A stretch of DNA of 20,069 nt from RGIG3009 sp045541305 (GCA_045541305.1 JAZQIV010000131.1:1-20069), one strand, 5' to 3'; counted from the first letter of the stretch, positions 6,992 through 14,711 are shown. Made by a program: numbers and translations. The notes: generated by a model from the sequence alone, not told the origin.

Positions 6992-7180
6992 ATGGCTAAA
7001 TGTGATTTCTGCGGAAAAAGTGTTACGTTCGGTATTCAGGTGTCTCACTCGCACCGCCGTTCCAACCGCACCTGGAAACCCAATATCAAACGCGTCAAGG
7101 CTGTTGTAGACGGCTCGCCCAAAAAGGTTTACGCCTGCACCCGTTGCCTGCGTTCGGGTAAGGTTACGCGCGCGGTTTGA
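6992..7180 (+). CDS. rpmB: 50S ribosomal protein L28, zinc-binding form
   Basis: A 62-residue protein of the large ribosomal subunit. MAKCDFCGKS, HSHRRSNRTWKPNIKRV (19-35) and the C-terminal YACTRCLRSGKV match L28. Two CxxC pairs (Cys4/Cys7 and Cys49/Cys52) mark the zinc-containing C+ version, whose expression in some bacteria responds to zinc through paralogues; no Zur-like operator was recognised here. The start is fixed by AAAGGAGG seven to eight bases upstream. It is monocistronic, with its own promoter and a possible terminator afterwards. Confidence 0.97.
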   Translation: MAKCDFCGKSVTFGIQVSHSHRRSNRTWKPNIKRVKAVVDGSPKKVYACTRCLRSGKVTRAV

Positions 7181-7206
7181 TCCGACAACACGGTGAAAAA
7201 GAAAAA

Positions 7207-7238
7207 CTACTGGCGATCCATCGGCAGGAGTGTTTTTT
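7207..7238 (+). terminator. Possible imperfect rho-independent terminator after rpmB
   Basis: The bases 7207-7230 form an imperfect stem (CTnCTGnCGAT pairing with ATCGnCAGnAG, two mismatches, very tight loop), followed by TGTTTTTT. The T-run supports termination; the mismatches lower confidence. Confidence 0.4.
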
Positions 7239-7245
7239 ACACATC

Positions 7246-7274
7246 TTGTTTTCTCACACGTTTCGGTATATACT
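7246..7274 (+). promoter_or_regulatory. Promoter of the ppa-pncB operon
   Basis: TTGTTT (7246-7251), 17 bases, TATACT (7269-7274), about 35 bases before the pyrophosphatase start codon. Confidence 0.65.
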
Positions 7275-7308
7275 ATTTTTAACATACCCGTATCGAAGGA
7301 GGTACACT

Positions 7309-7845
7309 ATGAACATCTGGCATGACATTTCCGAAAGCCGCATTCACCCCGAGGATTTCACCGCGGTGATCGAAATTCCAAAGGGCGGCAAAAACAAATA
7401 TGAGATGGATAAGGAAACCGGTCTTTTGAAGCTGGACCGCGTTTTGTATACCGCCACACATTACCCGGCAAACTACGGGTTTATCCCCCGCACCTTTGCG
7501 GATGACGGTGACCCGCTGGACGTGCTGGTCATGTGTCAGGAATCCATTGTGCCGATGACGCTGGTGCAATGCTACCCTATCGGCGTGATTAAGATGGTGG
7601 ACGGCGACGATATTGACGAGAAGATCATTGCCGTGCCGTTCCGTGATCCGTCGCTTTCCTGCTACCACGATATCAGCGAGCTGCCCAAGCACACGTTTGA
7701 TGAAATTCAGCATTTCTTCACGGTGTACAAATCATTGGAAGGCAAAAGCACCGCGGTGAAAGAGGTGCTTGGGCGTGAAGAGGCAATCGGCATCATCACC
7801 CATTGTATTGACGAATACCGTCATTACTACTGCGGCCAACGGTAA
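7309..7845 (+). CDS. ppa: Inorganic pyrophosphatase, family I (soluble)
   Basis: A 178-residue cytoplasmic enzyme that hydrolyses pyrophosphate to two phosphates. Family I active-site elements are visible: EIPKGGKNKYE (22-32, with the conserved Glu, Lys and Glu), HYPANYGFIPRT (51-62) and the metal-binding DDGDPLDVLV signature (65-74). The later VDGDDIDEKIIAV segment (98-109) carries further acidic ligands. The ATG at 7309 has AAGGAGG seven bases upstream; the open frame continues upstream without support. It ends 11 bases before pncB, so its product can remove the pyrophosphate released by the nicotinate phosphoribosyltransferase reaction. Confidence 0.96.
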   Translation: MNIWHDISESRIHPEDFTAVIEIPKGGKNKYEMDKETGLLKLDRVLYTATHYPANYGFIPRTFADDGDPLDVLVMCQESIVPMTLVQCYPIGVIKMVDGDDIDEKIIAVPFRDPSLSCYHDISELPKHTFDEIQHFFTVYKSLEGKSTAVKEVLGREEAIGIITHCIDEYRHYYCGQR

Positions 7846-7856
7846 GGAGAGAGTGT

Positions 7857-9311
7857 ATGTTAACGCATAAGTACGGCAAAGAAAATCTGACCATGCTCAC
7901 CGATTTTTACGAGCTGACCATGGCAAACGGGTTTTTGCAGAACGGGCACGGGAAGCAGATCACCTATTTTGATATGTTTTTCCGCAAGGTGCCGGATGGC
8001 GGCGGTGTGGCGATCATGGCAGGCCTGGAGCAGGTGATCCGTTACCTGGAAACGCTATCGTTCACCGAAGAGGATATTGCGTATCTGCGCAGTAAGAAGC
8101 TGTTTTGCGAGGAGTTCCTCGCCTATCTGGCCGATTTTAAGTTCTGCTGCGATATTTGGGCGATTCCGGAAGGCACGCCTATCTTCCCCTATGAACCGAT
8201 CGTGACGGTGCGCGGTCCCGCGATTCAGGCACAATTTATCGAAACCATGATCTTGCTTTCGGTGAACCATCAATCGTTGATCGCCACCAAAACCAACCGC
8301 ATCGTGCGTGCCGCCAACGGTCGTGCCGTGATGGAGTTCGGCTCGCGCCGTGCGCAGGGCTACGACGGCGCAGTTTACGGCGCACGGGCGGCGTACATAG
8401 GCGGTTGCATCGGCACGGCGTGCGCCATTGCCGATCGGGAATTCGGCATTCCCGCTTTGGGGACTATGGCGCACAGCTGGGTTCAGCTGTTTGACAGCGA
8501 ATATGAGGCGTTTAAAGCCTATGCCGAGGTGTATCCGCAATCCTGCACCTTGTTGGTAGACACCTACAACGTGCTGAAATCCGGTATTCCGAACGCGATT
8601 CGTGTGTTCAATGAGGTACTGGTGCCAAACGGCTATCGCCCGCGCGGGATTCGGCTGGATTCCGGCGATATTACTTATTTGAGTAAAAAGGCACGGCGCA
8701 TGCTGGACGATGCCGGATTCCCGGATTGTCAGATCTGCGCGTCCAACTCGCTGGATGAATACATCATCCGCGATATGATCCTGCAAGGGGCTTGCGTGGA
8801 CAGCTTTGGTGTGGGTGAACGGTTGATTACTGCTTCCAGCGACCCGGTGTTCGGCGGCGTGTACAAGTTAGCAGCTGTGGAGAAAGACGGCGCCATTGAA
8901 TCGCGCATTAAGGTGAGCGAAAACGTTGCCAAGATCACCAACCCCGGGTTCAAGAAGGTGTGGCGTTTGTACGATCGCGATACCGGCAAGGCGATCGCCG
9001 ACGTGATCGCCCTGCACGACGAAGTGATCGACGATACCGCGCCGTACGAGATCTTTGATCCCGAGCATGTGTGGAAACGCAAAACCATCGAGAATTTCAT
9101 CGCCAAGCCGTTGCAGGAGCAGATCTTCAAAAACGGCGAGCTGGTTTACAACTGTCCCCCGGTTCAGGAGATTCGCGATTACTGCCGCCGTCAATTGGAT
9201 ACGATTTGGGACGAGGTGTTGCGTTTTGAAAACCCGCACCGCTATTACGTGGACTTGTCCCAAGCGTTGTGGGACGAAAAGAACCGTTTGCTTTCAAAGC
9301 ACGGACGATAA
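7857..9311 (+). CDS. pncB: Nicotinate phosphoribosyltransferase
   Basis: A 484-residue enzyme that joins nicotinate to PRPP, giving nicotinate mononucleotide and pyrophosphate (Preiss-Handler NAD salvage). Matching segments are LTDFYELTMANGF (14-26), MEFGSRRAQGYDGA (159-172), ALGTMAHSWVQLF (200-212, with the histidine that is phosphorylated in the family at 206), GIRLDSGDITYLSKKAR and FGVGERLITASSDPVFGGVYKL. The long C-terminal part is typical of the bacterial form of this length. The start follows AAGGAGAG. The gene is the second of a two-gene operon and is followed by a strong terminator. Confidence 0.96.
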   Translation: MLTHKYGKENLTMLTDFYELTMANGFLQNGHGKQITYFDMFFRKVPDGGGVAIMAGLEQVIRYLETLSFTEEDIAYLRSKKLFCEEFLAYLADFKFCCDIWAIPEGTPIFPYEPIVTVRGPAIQAQFIETMILLSVNHQSLIATKTNRIVRAANGRAVMEFGSRRAQGYDGAVYGARAAYIGGCIGTACAIADREFGIPALGTMAHSWVQLFDSEYEAFKAYAEVYPQSCTLLVDTYNVLKSGIPNAIRVFNEVLVPNGYRPRGIRLDSGDITYLSKKARRMLDDAGFPDCQICASNSLDEYIIRDMILQGACVDSFGVGERLITASSDPVFGGVYKLAAVEKDGAIESRIKVSENVAKITNPGFKKVWRLYDRDTGKAIADVIALHDEVIDDTAPYEIFDPEHVWKRKTIENFIAKPLQEQIFKNGELVYNCPPVQEIRDYCRRQLDTIWDEVLRFENPHRYYVDLSQALWDEKNRLLSKHGR

Positions 9312-9314
9312 ACC

Positions 9315-9349
9315 AAAAGCGGAAACGCACGTTGCGTTTCCGCTTTTTT
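9315..9349 (+). terminator. Rho-independent terminator of ppa-pncB
   Basis: Perfect 15-bp stem AAAAGCGGAAACGCA / TGCGTTTCCGCTTTT with a 3-base loop CGT, ending in six T. It begins 3 bases after the pncB stop codon. Confidence 0.93.
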
Positions 9350-9389
9350 ATTGCACACACGCCGTGGGAAGAAATTTGCAGGCTTTCGC

Positions 9390-9418
9390 TTGACAATCCT
9401 GTTTCCGTGTGGTATAGT
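9390..9418 (+). promoter_or_regulatory. Promoter of the tRNA-Thr gene
   Basis: TTGACA (9390-9395), 17 bases, TATAGT (9413-9418). Nearly perfect consensus, 17 bases before the first base of the tRNA. Confidence 0.85.
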
Positions 9419-9434
9419 GATTGAGCGCAAAAAC

Positions 9435-9510
9435 GCTGGTGTAGCTCAGCCGGTAGAGCAGCTGATTTGTAATCAGCAGGTCGGGGGTTCGAATCCGTCC
9501 ACCAGCTCCA
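9435..9510 (+). tRNA. tRNA-Thr (anticodon UGU)
   Basis: A 76-base tRNA with encoded CCA. The acceptor stem is GCTGGTG / CACCAGC, the D stem GCTC / GAGC, the anticodon stem GCTGA / TCAGC with loop TTTGTAA (anticodon TGT, reading ACA and related threonine codons), and the T loop is TTCGAAT. The T stem GGGGG / CCGTC has one G-G mismatch and a G-U pair. U8, A14 and the TTCGA motif are present. It is a single-gene transcript between its own promoter and a bidirectional terminator. Confidence 0.97.
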
Positions 9511-9512
9511 AA

Positions 9513-9555
9513 AAAACCGCCTTGTCCATCTGAGACAAGGCGGTTTTGCTTTTTA
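9513..9555. terminator. Bidirectional terminator between tRNA-Thr and the sialidase gene
   Basis: Perfect stem AAAACCGCCTTGTC (9513-9526) / GACAAGGCGGTTTT (9534-9547), 7-base loop. On the plus strand it is followed by TTTTGCTTTTT, on the minus strand by a run of seven T, so it can end both the tRNA transcript and the sialidase transcript, whose stop codon is at 9553-9555. Confidence 0.9.
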
Positions 9556-12500
9556 CCAGGCGCCCGGGAAATATGCGGGTTTCGTGGTCGTGGTAGTAGT
9601 GGTTGTGGTGGTCGTCAGCTCCACATCGCCGAATTCCGGCTTGAGGGGTTGCGGCGGTGTAATATCCTTAATGCACTTGGTAAGGACATTGTCACTGTAC
9701 ACCACCGTTTCGTTTCCTTCGGCATCTGCCAGCACCATATATCCGCGTGCGGTGAATTGGCGATTGCGAAATACCGAAGCAGACGTGTCGGCACTTTTCA
9801 TCATCACGACCTGTACATCCAAATACGAGGCGGTGTAATCCACCACTTTAATATAAGCAGACTTGGCAGCATCGTACGCCACGGCTTTCCAGATCTTGCG
9901 GCTTCCCGTTGTGTTTGTCTGACTGTTTTCCAGGGTGAGCTCCGTTGCATTATCGGCGCGTTTGAGCAGCATGCCGAGGGCTTTCACCGTATACGGCTGA
10001 CCGTTGTGCGTGACGGTAATGGCATCGGCCGCGGTATTAAACTCGCCCAGCGTCAAACGGGTAAGGAAGCGGATACCATCGTAGACGCCATCGGTCATGT
10101 GTGACGAGGAGCCCACGGTATCAAAGCAAAAGCTGTTGGTATCGGTGGCAGCAAAGATGGCGTTAACGCGCACCGGTTCTGCCGGCATGATAAACTGATA
10201 CGAATAGCCGTTGCCGTTACCAAAATCGTCACCGGCAATCGTTTTGTTCAAAATTTTGGCGGTGGTACCGTTGGCCACGGTATACGTCAAGCTGCCCGGC
10301 ACCAGCAAAGCCCCCGCTGTCGGCTGTGCGGTCACGGTAACGACCGTGCCTGCAGCCACTTCTTTGAGTGAGGCGGCCGTTGCGGCTCCATCCACCGAGA
10401 ATGAGAGTGTGCCGTCACCCGACACGGTACCGGCAGATACTGCCATCAAGGTGTTGGTGGAAACCAGTATCGACAATTCTTCAGCAGACAACGCATAGTT
10501 GAACACCTTGAATTCGTCCATATACCCATCAAAATAGCGATACCACGTGGTACGGGCGCGGCCAATCGTCAAGCCGTCCTCTCCACTGATATCGTGCACG
10601 CCGGAGGACGTAGCGCTTGCCGCTTCCTCACCGTTGATATACAACGTATGGGTGGTACCCGAACGCACATACGCAATGTGCGCCCAATTGCCGACGGAAA
10701 GCACATTGTTTGCTGTGACCGTGGTTTCGGTCAAGCCGGCGCCCTTGATATTTGCCTGTACGTTAGTGCCGTTGGTGCGACACCAGATTTGGTTGGTCTC
10801 ACCAAACCAGAACAAGACGTGTTGATCGGCAACCGAGTCCGCGTTCACCCACATGGCGAACGTAAAGTCATCTGCACCGGGATTGATGCAGTTGGTCGAC
10901 TCCGCGTTCAAATACGAGGTGCTGCCATCAAACAGCAAGCTGCCGCCGCCGAATTTGGAGGCAGTACTGCTCACCGACACGCCGGTGAGCGTCGTGGGTG
11001 TGTTGCCGTAGACGGTTTGATCGGTGAGGGATTCCCCATCGAGATACATCACCATGGAATTAGCTGCCGCTTTGGGCGCAAAATTCAAGGTATACGTAGT
11101 GGATCTGCCACCGTATGCTACCACAATCTCCAGCGGTGCGCCGCCAATGGTAACGGTATGCGCATACACGTTGCCGGCAGTATAGGCTTTTCCGCCGATG
11201 GTGATCACGGCATCCGGATTATACGCTGTCGCACCGATGGATAACACAGCACCGGCATCGGCGGTAACGGTGTAAGCCACCTTGTGGTCATACACAAACG
11301 GCTCGGACGCGCCGGTCACGGTCAGGTCAGACAACGCTGTAACGCTATCGGCAACAAAGGTATCATAATTCATGCGGAACAAACGGCAATACTGCCCGGA
11401 GCTGACCTCCATGAGCACGTAGATCGTGCCGTTTTGATCCACGGCAACGTCCGCATAGCCTGCCGCATATGTGGCCAGGACCTTTCGGTATTTCCACGTT
11501 TTACCGTTATCCGTGCTGCCTTTTATCGTCAAATTGGTGCGTGCGGTGCTGTGCTCGCAGTTGACAAACAGCAGCGTGTTGTCCTCCGATGCACTTTGCG
11601 CGGTATACGAGGCCAGACCGCCGCAGCAGGTCGGGTCGATGAGCGCGGTATCCACGGTATAGTCGGTCCAATCCGAATAGCCGGTATCGCTGTATGCAAC
11701 GGCTCGATAACCCACGCCATCCATACGGGAGTTAATCATGATCTTGCCATCAAACGTTTCCACAATTGCGGTTTCGTTGGGCAGGTTAATCACAGCGCTG
11801 TCGTGCGGGATGAGCTCGCCGAGCTGCCATGTGGCACCGCTATCGGTGGAATATAAGGTGGACACCACAACCGAACCGGCGGGGCCGCCATGGCTGGTCA
11901 GATTCCAGCCCTTGCCTTTTTTGACCATCCAAACCGGCACAACCAGCACACCTGCCGACGTGCGAATACCGTGAGTGGGGCCGGTGGCGATCACGTCGTG
12001 GAACGTGGGGTCGGTGGCATCGCTGATGTTCACGGGGGCGCCCCAGGTTTTACCGTCATCGATGCTTTTGCGGTAAAACACGCCTGCGCCATGGGTGCAG
12101 GCCGATGTTGCCGCTGTACCGCAGGTTGTGCAAACGCCGTAATTGACGCAATACAGCAAATGGACAACGCCGTTTTCATCGGGAATCATGACGGGGTTGT
12201 TCATGGTGGTGCCGGTTTCAAAGCCGGAAGCCAGCACGATGGGATCGCCGAACGAATCCCCATTATCCTCGCTGCGGAACGCGATGAGGTCAATGCCATC
12301 GTAATCCGTGCCGTTGGCGCGGGCCTCATAATACGTGATGAGCGTGTTTTCCGACGTGACGATCATGCCGGGAATGCGCCAATAGGCGTACTTGGAATCG
12401 GTAGCTCGGTCGGCATTAAAGGCTGTGCCGATAACTGTTTCTTGTGAATCCACCGTACCACTCCCCTCTGATGCGAATACATCCGAATGGAAAGTCAAGC

Positions 12501-12561
12501 TGTTTTGAAGAAGGAAAAACGCGACCGCGACAATTGCGAAGACCCGTTTGGTGAGGCGCAT
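9553..12561 (-). CDS. Secreted multidomain exo-alpha-sialidase (GH33) with LamG-like domain and poly-Thr tail
   Basis: A 1002-residue secreted sialidase predicted to release terminal sialic acid from glycans. A signal peptide covers about residues 1-31. The catalytic beta-propeller (about 40-410) has the YWRIP motif (60-64), the HGIRTSAGVLVVPVW segment (197-211) and four Asp-boxes of the S-x-D-x-G-x-[TS]-[WF] type starting near 97, 166, 238 and 349. Then come a cadherin-like/beta-sandwich segment (about 412-495), a LamG/concanavalin-like jelly roll (about 503-700, likely sugar binding), a short beta domain (about 705-805) and a domain of unknown role (about 810-967). It ends with eleven Thr and KPAYFPGAW. 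The start at 12561 was chosen because AAGGAGG lies nine bases upstream; the ATG at 12570 touches that site. No sialic acid catabolism genes are nearby. No LPXTG, dockerin or SLH anchor is visible. Confidence 0.92.
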   Translation of the reverse strand: MRLTKRVFAIVAVAFFLLQNSLTFHSDVFASEGSGTVDSQETVIGTAFNADRATDSKYAYWRIPGMIVTSENTLITYYEARANGTDYDGIDLIAFRSEDNGDSFGDPIVLASGFETGTTMNNPVMIPDENGVVHLLYCVNYGVCTTCGTAATSACTHGAGVFYRKSIDDGKTWGAPVNISDATDPTFHDVIATGPTHGIRTSAGVLVVPVWMVKKGKGWNLTSHGGPAGSVVVSTLYSTDSGATWQLGELIPHDSAVINLPNETAIVETFDGKIMINSRMDGVGYRAVAYSDTGYSDWTDYTVDTALIDPTCCGGLASYTAQSASEDNTLLFVNCEHSTARTNLTIKGSTDNGKTWKYRKVLATYAAGYADVAVDQNGTIYVLMEVSSGQYCRLFRMNYDTFVADSVTALSDLTVTGASEPFVYDHKVAYTVTADAGAVLSIGATAYNPDAVITIGGKAYTAGNVYAHTVTIGGAPLEIVVAYGGRSTTYTLNFAPKAAANSMVMYLDGESLTDQTVYGNTPTTLTGVSVSSTASKFGGGSLLFDGSTSYLNAESTNCINPGADDFTFAMWVNADSVADQHVLFWFGETNQIWCRTNGTNVQANIKGAGLTETTVTANNVLSVGNWAHIAYVRSGTTHTLYINGEEAASATSSGVHDISGEDGLTIGRARTTWYRYFDGYMDEFKVFNYALSAEELSILVSTNTLMAVSAGTVSGDGTLSFSVDGAATAASLKEVAAGTVVTVTAQPTAGALLVPGSLTYTVANGTTAKILNKTIAGDDFGNGNGYSYQFIMPAEPVRVNAIFAATDTNSFCFDTVGSSSHMTDGVYDGIRFLTRLTLGEFNTAADAITVTHNGQPYTVKALGMLLKRADNATELTLENSQTNTTGSRKIWKAVAYDAAKSAYIKVVDYTASYLDVQVVMMKSADTSASVFRNRQFTARGYMVLADAEGNETVVYSDNVLTKCIKDITPPQPLKPEFGDVELTTTTTTTTTTTKPAYFPGAW
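9583..9615 (-). repeat. Poly-threonine ACN codon tract
   Basis: Eleven consecutive threonine codons (a mix of ACC, ACG, ACT and ACA) at the 3' end of the sialidase gene. The mixed codon choice indicates selection for the residue, not simple trinucleotide slippage. Such Thr-rich linkers join modules in secreted enzymes of ruminococci. Confidence 0.85.
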
Positions 12562-12570
12562 AGTGAACAT

Positions 12571-12577
12571 CCTCCTT
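12571..12577 (-). promoter_or_regulatory. Ribosome binding site that decides the sialidase start
   Basis: AAGGAGG on the minus strand is directly joined to an ATG at 12568-12570 (no spacing) and lies nine bases before a second in-frame ATG at 12559-12561. The second is therefore the likely start. Confidence 0.8.
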
Positions 12578-12583
12578 GTGGGA

Positions 12584-12608
12584 TATATAACGTCTTATCT
12601 ATTATATA
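12584..12608. promoter_or_regulatory. AT-rich inverted repeat over the sialidase promoter -10 region
   Basis: TATATAA (12584-12590) and TTATATA (12602-12608) form a 7-bp inverted repeat with an 11-base spacer that covers the -10 box and the expected start of transcription. It could be an operator, but an AT-only repeat can easily arise by chance. Confidence 0.25.
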
Positions 12609-12629
12609 GAAAATTTCGCTTCGTGTCAA
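12601..12629 (-). promoter_or_regulatory. Consensus promoter of the sialidase gene
   Basis: On the minus strand TTGACA (12624-12629), 17 bases, TATAAT (12601-12606): both boxes match the housekeeping sigma consensus exactly. The distance to the start codon is about 40 bases. Confidence 0.85.
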
Positions 12630-12688
12630 TTGGATAGAGAGCAAGATGGCTTTTTGTGTGAAAAAATTATAAACGATGGTGATTTGTG

Positions 12689-12717
12689 TTGCATCGCACG
12701 ACAAAATGCGGTACAAT
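12689..12717 (+). promoter_or_regulatory. Promoter of the RING-protein/galU transcript
   Basis: TTGCAT (12689-12694), 17 bases, TACAAT (12712-12717), about 35 bases before the preferred start codon and divergent from the sialidase promoter. Confidence 0.6.
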
Positions 12718-12751
12718 ACCGGTAGAATGATTTTTGAAAGTGTGTGACTTT

Positions 12752-13729
12752 ATGTTCTTTAATGAAGGTCAGACCTGCCCGGTGTGCGGGCGTTTTTTTG
12801 GAGAATCCGACGATATTGTGACCTGTCCCGAATGCGGTGCGCCGCATCATCGTGAGTGCTGGAAAAGCGAGGGGCATTGCCATTTTGCGCATCTGCACGG
12901 CACCGACAAGCAATGGCACCAGGAAGCCGAAGCGCCGAAAGCCGCGACAAAACGGTGTGCGCGGTGCGGGTTTGATAATCCGGAGTTTGCGGAATTCTGC
13001 GCGCGGTGCGGCAAGGAGCTGGGCACATCCGACTGGCAAAGTGAGCAGCCCTCGTTCTCGGACCGTCCGCCCGAGCGGCAGTATACCCCTCCCGCCGGAA
13101 ATGCGTTTGGGTTCACACCCGTTGGGCAGCCGGTGGATCCGTACGGCGGTGTGCCGCGCACGGAAACCATTGACGGTGTGCCGGTGGATACCGTTGCACA
13201 GTTGATCGGCCCCAATTCCGCTTACTATCTCCCCCGTTTTTATCAAATGACACACGGCGGGTCGAAGGTATCGTGGAACTGGGCGGCGTTCTTCTTTTCA
13301 TACAACTGGCTGCTGTATCGCAAGAATTTCTTGTTTGGCAGTCTTTCGTTTGTGGTAACGCTGTTGTTTTCTTTTCTCAGCAACCAGGCGATGGGACAGC
13401 TGCAATCGCTTGCCAACGCGACCACGATGGAAGCGCTCATGCAGGCAGTTGACCGCATCATGAATTCCGAGCAGGGCATGCTGCTGTGGAGCATTGCCGC
13501 GCTGGCTTCGTTACTGTTATTGGTGCTGCGCATGGTGATCGGTGTGTTTGGCAACTATTTGTATCTGCGCACCGTTTTGAACAAAGCCAAAAAGAACGGC
13601 GATGTGCCGCTTTCACCCTATGACCAGAATTTTCGAAAAAGCGGCGGTGTTTCGTTTGCGTTAGCGGCGGCACCCGAAATTTTGATTGTGGTGGCGGAAT
13701 ATATTTTGTTTTTCATTCTCCAATTATAA
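12752..13729 (+). CDS. Prokaryotic RING-finger / zinc-ribbon membrane protein (DUF2628-like)
   Basis: A 325-residue protein of unknown function. The N-terminus has a RING/treble-clef pattern: Cys9, Cys12, Cys25, Cys28, His32/33, Cys36, Cys43 and His47, as in the prokaryotic RING finger family. A zinc ribbon follows (Cys69-x2-Cys72, Cys83-x2-Cys86). Residues 90-165 are Pro/Gly-rich and probably unstructured. The C-terminal half has membrane segments near 177-210, 243-270 and 300-325, with the aromatic WNWAAFFFSYNWLLYRK motif (175-191) typical of DUF2628 proteins. ATG 12752 is preferred because it begins at the family-like MFFNEGQTCPVCG; a TTG at 12734 would add six residues. Neither start has a strong ribosome binding site. 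It ends 21 bases before galU, with no promoter between. Confidence 0.8.
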   Translation: MFFNEGQTCPVCGRFFGESDDIVTCPECGAPHHRECWKSEGHCHFAHLHGTDKQWHQEAEAPKAATKRCARCGFDNPEFAEFCARCGKELGTSDWQSEQPSFSDRPPERQYTPPAGNAFGFTPVGQPVDPYGGVPRTETIDGVPVDTVAQLIGPNSAYYLPRFYQMTHGGSKVSWNWAAFFFSYNWLLYRKNFLFGSLSFVVTLLFSFLSNQAMGQLQSLANATTMEALMQAVDRIMNSEQGMLLWSIAALASLLLLVLRMVIGVFGNYLYLRTVLNKAKKNGDVPLSPYDQNFRKSGGVSFALAAAPEILIVVAEYILFFILQL

Positions 13730-13750
13730 AGCATACGGAGGGGACGTATC

Positions 13751-14626
13751 ATGACACAAAAGGTTCGCAAGGCGGTTATTCCGGCGGCGGGGCTCGGCAC
13801 GCGTGTGTTGCCGGCATCCAAGGCCATGCCGAAGGAAATGCTGCCGATTGTGGACAAGCCCGCTATCCAGTACATTGTGGAAGAGGCGGTTGCTGCCGGT
13901 ATTACGGATATTCTCATCATCACCAACCGCGGAAAAGGTGTGATTGAGGATCACTTTGACCACTGCATCGAGCTGGAGCAGCGGTTAGCGGCAAACGATC
14001 GCACCGAAACGCTGCAGGAGCTTAACCGTATTACGGATCTCGCGAACATCACGTTTATTCGTCAAAAGGAAACCAAGGGCTTGGGACATGCGGTGAGCTG
14101 TGCACGCTCGTTTGTGGGTGACGAGCCGTTTGCCGTGTTGTATGGGGACGATGTAATCATCGGCGAGGATCCCGCTTGCGGACAGCTGTGCCGCGCTTAC
14201 GAGGAGTTCGGCAAGGGCGTTGTGGGTATTAAGGAAGTGACAGTGGAGCAGATTCAAAAATACTCCAGTCTGGCGGTGGAGCCACTACGCGATAATCTGT
14301 ATCACGTTTCGGATATGATCGAAAAGCCGAAGCCGGAGCAGATTTTGTCGTTGTTCTCGATACTGGGGCGGTGTGTGTTGCCGCCGCAGATCTTTGATAT
14401 TTTGGATAAAACACCGCCCGGAGCCGGTGGTGAGATCCAGCTGACCGATGCTATGATGACGCTGGCGCGTACCGAAGGCATGACCGGTGTGGATTTCACG
14501 GGAACGCGGTATGACATGGGTAACAAGCTGGGGATTTTACAAGCGACCTGTGAGGTGGCGCTGAAGCACCCTGAGGTGGGCGCCGATTTTGCGGCGTACC
14601 TGAAAGATTTGGTAAAAACGTTATAA
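13751..14626 (+). CDS. galU: UTP-glucose-1-phosphate uridylyltransferase
   Basis: A 291-residue cytoplasmic enzyme that makes UDP-glucose from UTP and glucose-1-phosphate, feeding envelope glycans and galactose metabolism. The N-terminal nucleotide-binding motif AAGLGTRVLPASKAMPKEML (12-31), VDKPAIQYIVEEAVAAGI (34-51), TKGLGHAVSCAR (108-119), VLYGDDVI and the C-terminal GEIQLTDAM and GTRYDMGNKLG segments all match bacterial GalU. The length is normal. GGAGGGG lies about eight bases upstream of ATG. The gene follows the RING protein closely and is followed by a hairpin. Confidence 0.96.
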   Translation: MTQKVRKAVIPAAGLGTRVLPASKAMPKEMLPIVDKPAIQYIVEEAVAAGITDILIITNRGKGVIEDHFDHCIELEQRLAANDRTETLQELNRITDLANITFIRQKETKGLGHAVSCARSFVGDEPFAVLYGDDVIIGEDPACGQLCRAYEEFGKGVVGIKEVTVEQIQKYSSLAVEPLRDNLYHVSDMIEKPKPEQILSLFSILGRCVLPPQIFDILDKTPPGAGGEIQLTDAMMTLARTEGMTGVDFTGTRYDMGNKLGILQATCEVALKHPEVGADFAAYLKDLVKTL

Positions 14627-14633
14627 AAGCAAC

Positions 14634-14671
14634 ATGAGCCCCGCGCAGAATTGCGTAGGGCTCATATTTTG
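14634..14671 (+). terminator. Hairpin terminator after galU
   Basis: ATGAGCCC (14634-14641) pairs with GGGCTCAT (14658-14665); the inner part can also pair partly (CGCA / TGCG). A short ATTTT follows. The T-run is weak, so read-through into tspO is possible. Confidence 0.55.
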
Positions 14672-14711
14672 CGCGCCGAGGGCATACTATGTTCACAAGG
14701 AGGATGATGGT

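Noticed and set aside
6803..7285. Long N-terminal extension of the M50 protease
   Set aside because: It would cross the operon promoter and the antisense of rpmB; a strong ribosome binding site places the start at 6802.
9584..9838. Plus-strand frame beginning with a poly-valine run
   Set aside because: It is the antisense reading of the poly-Thr codons of the sialidase, not a membrane peptide.
12734..12751. TTG start of the RING protein six codons upstream
   Set aside because: Possible, but the family-like start MFFNEGQTCPVCG begins at the ATG and neither site has a strong ribosome binding site; the shorter form was kept.
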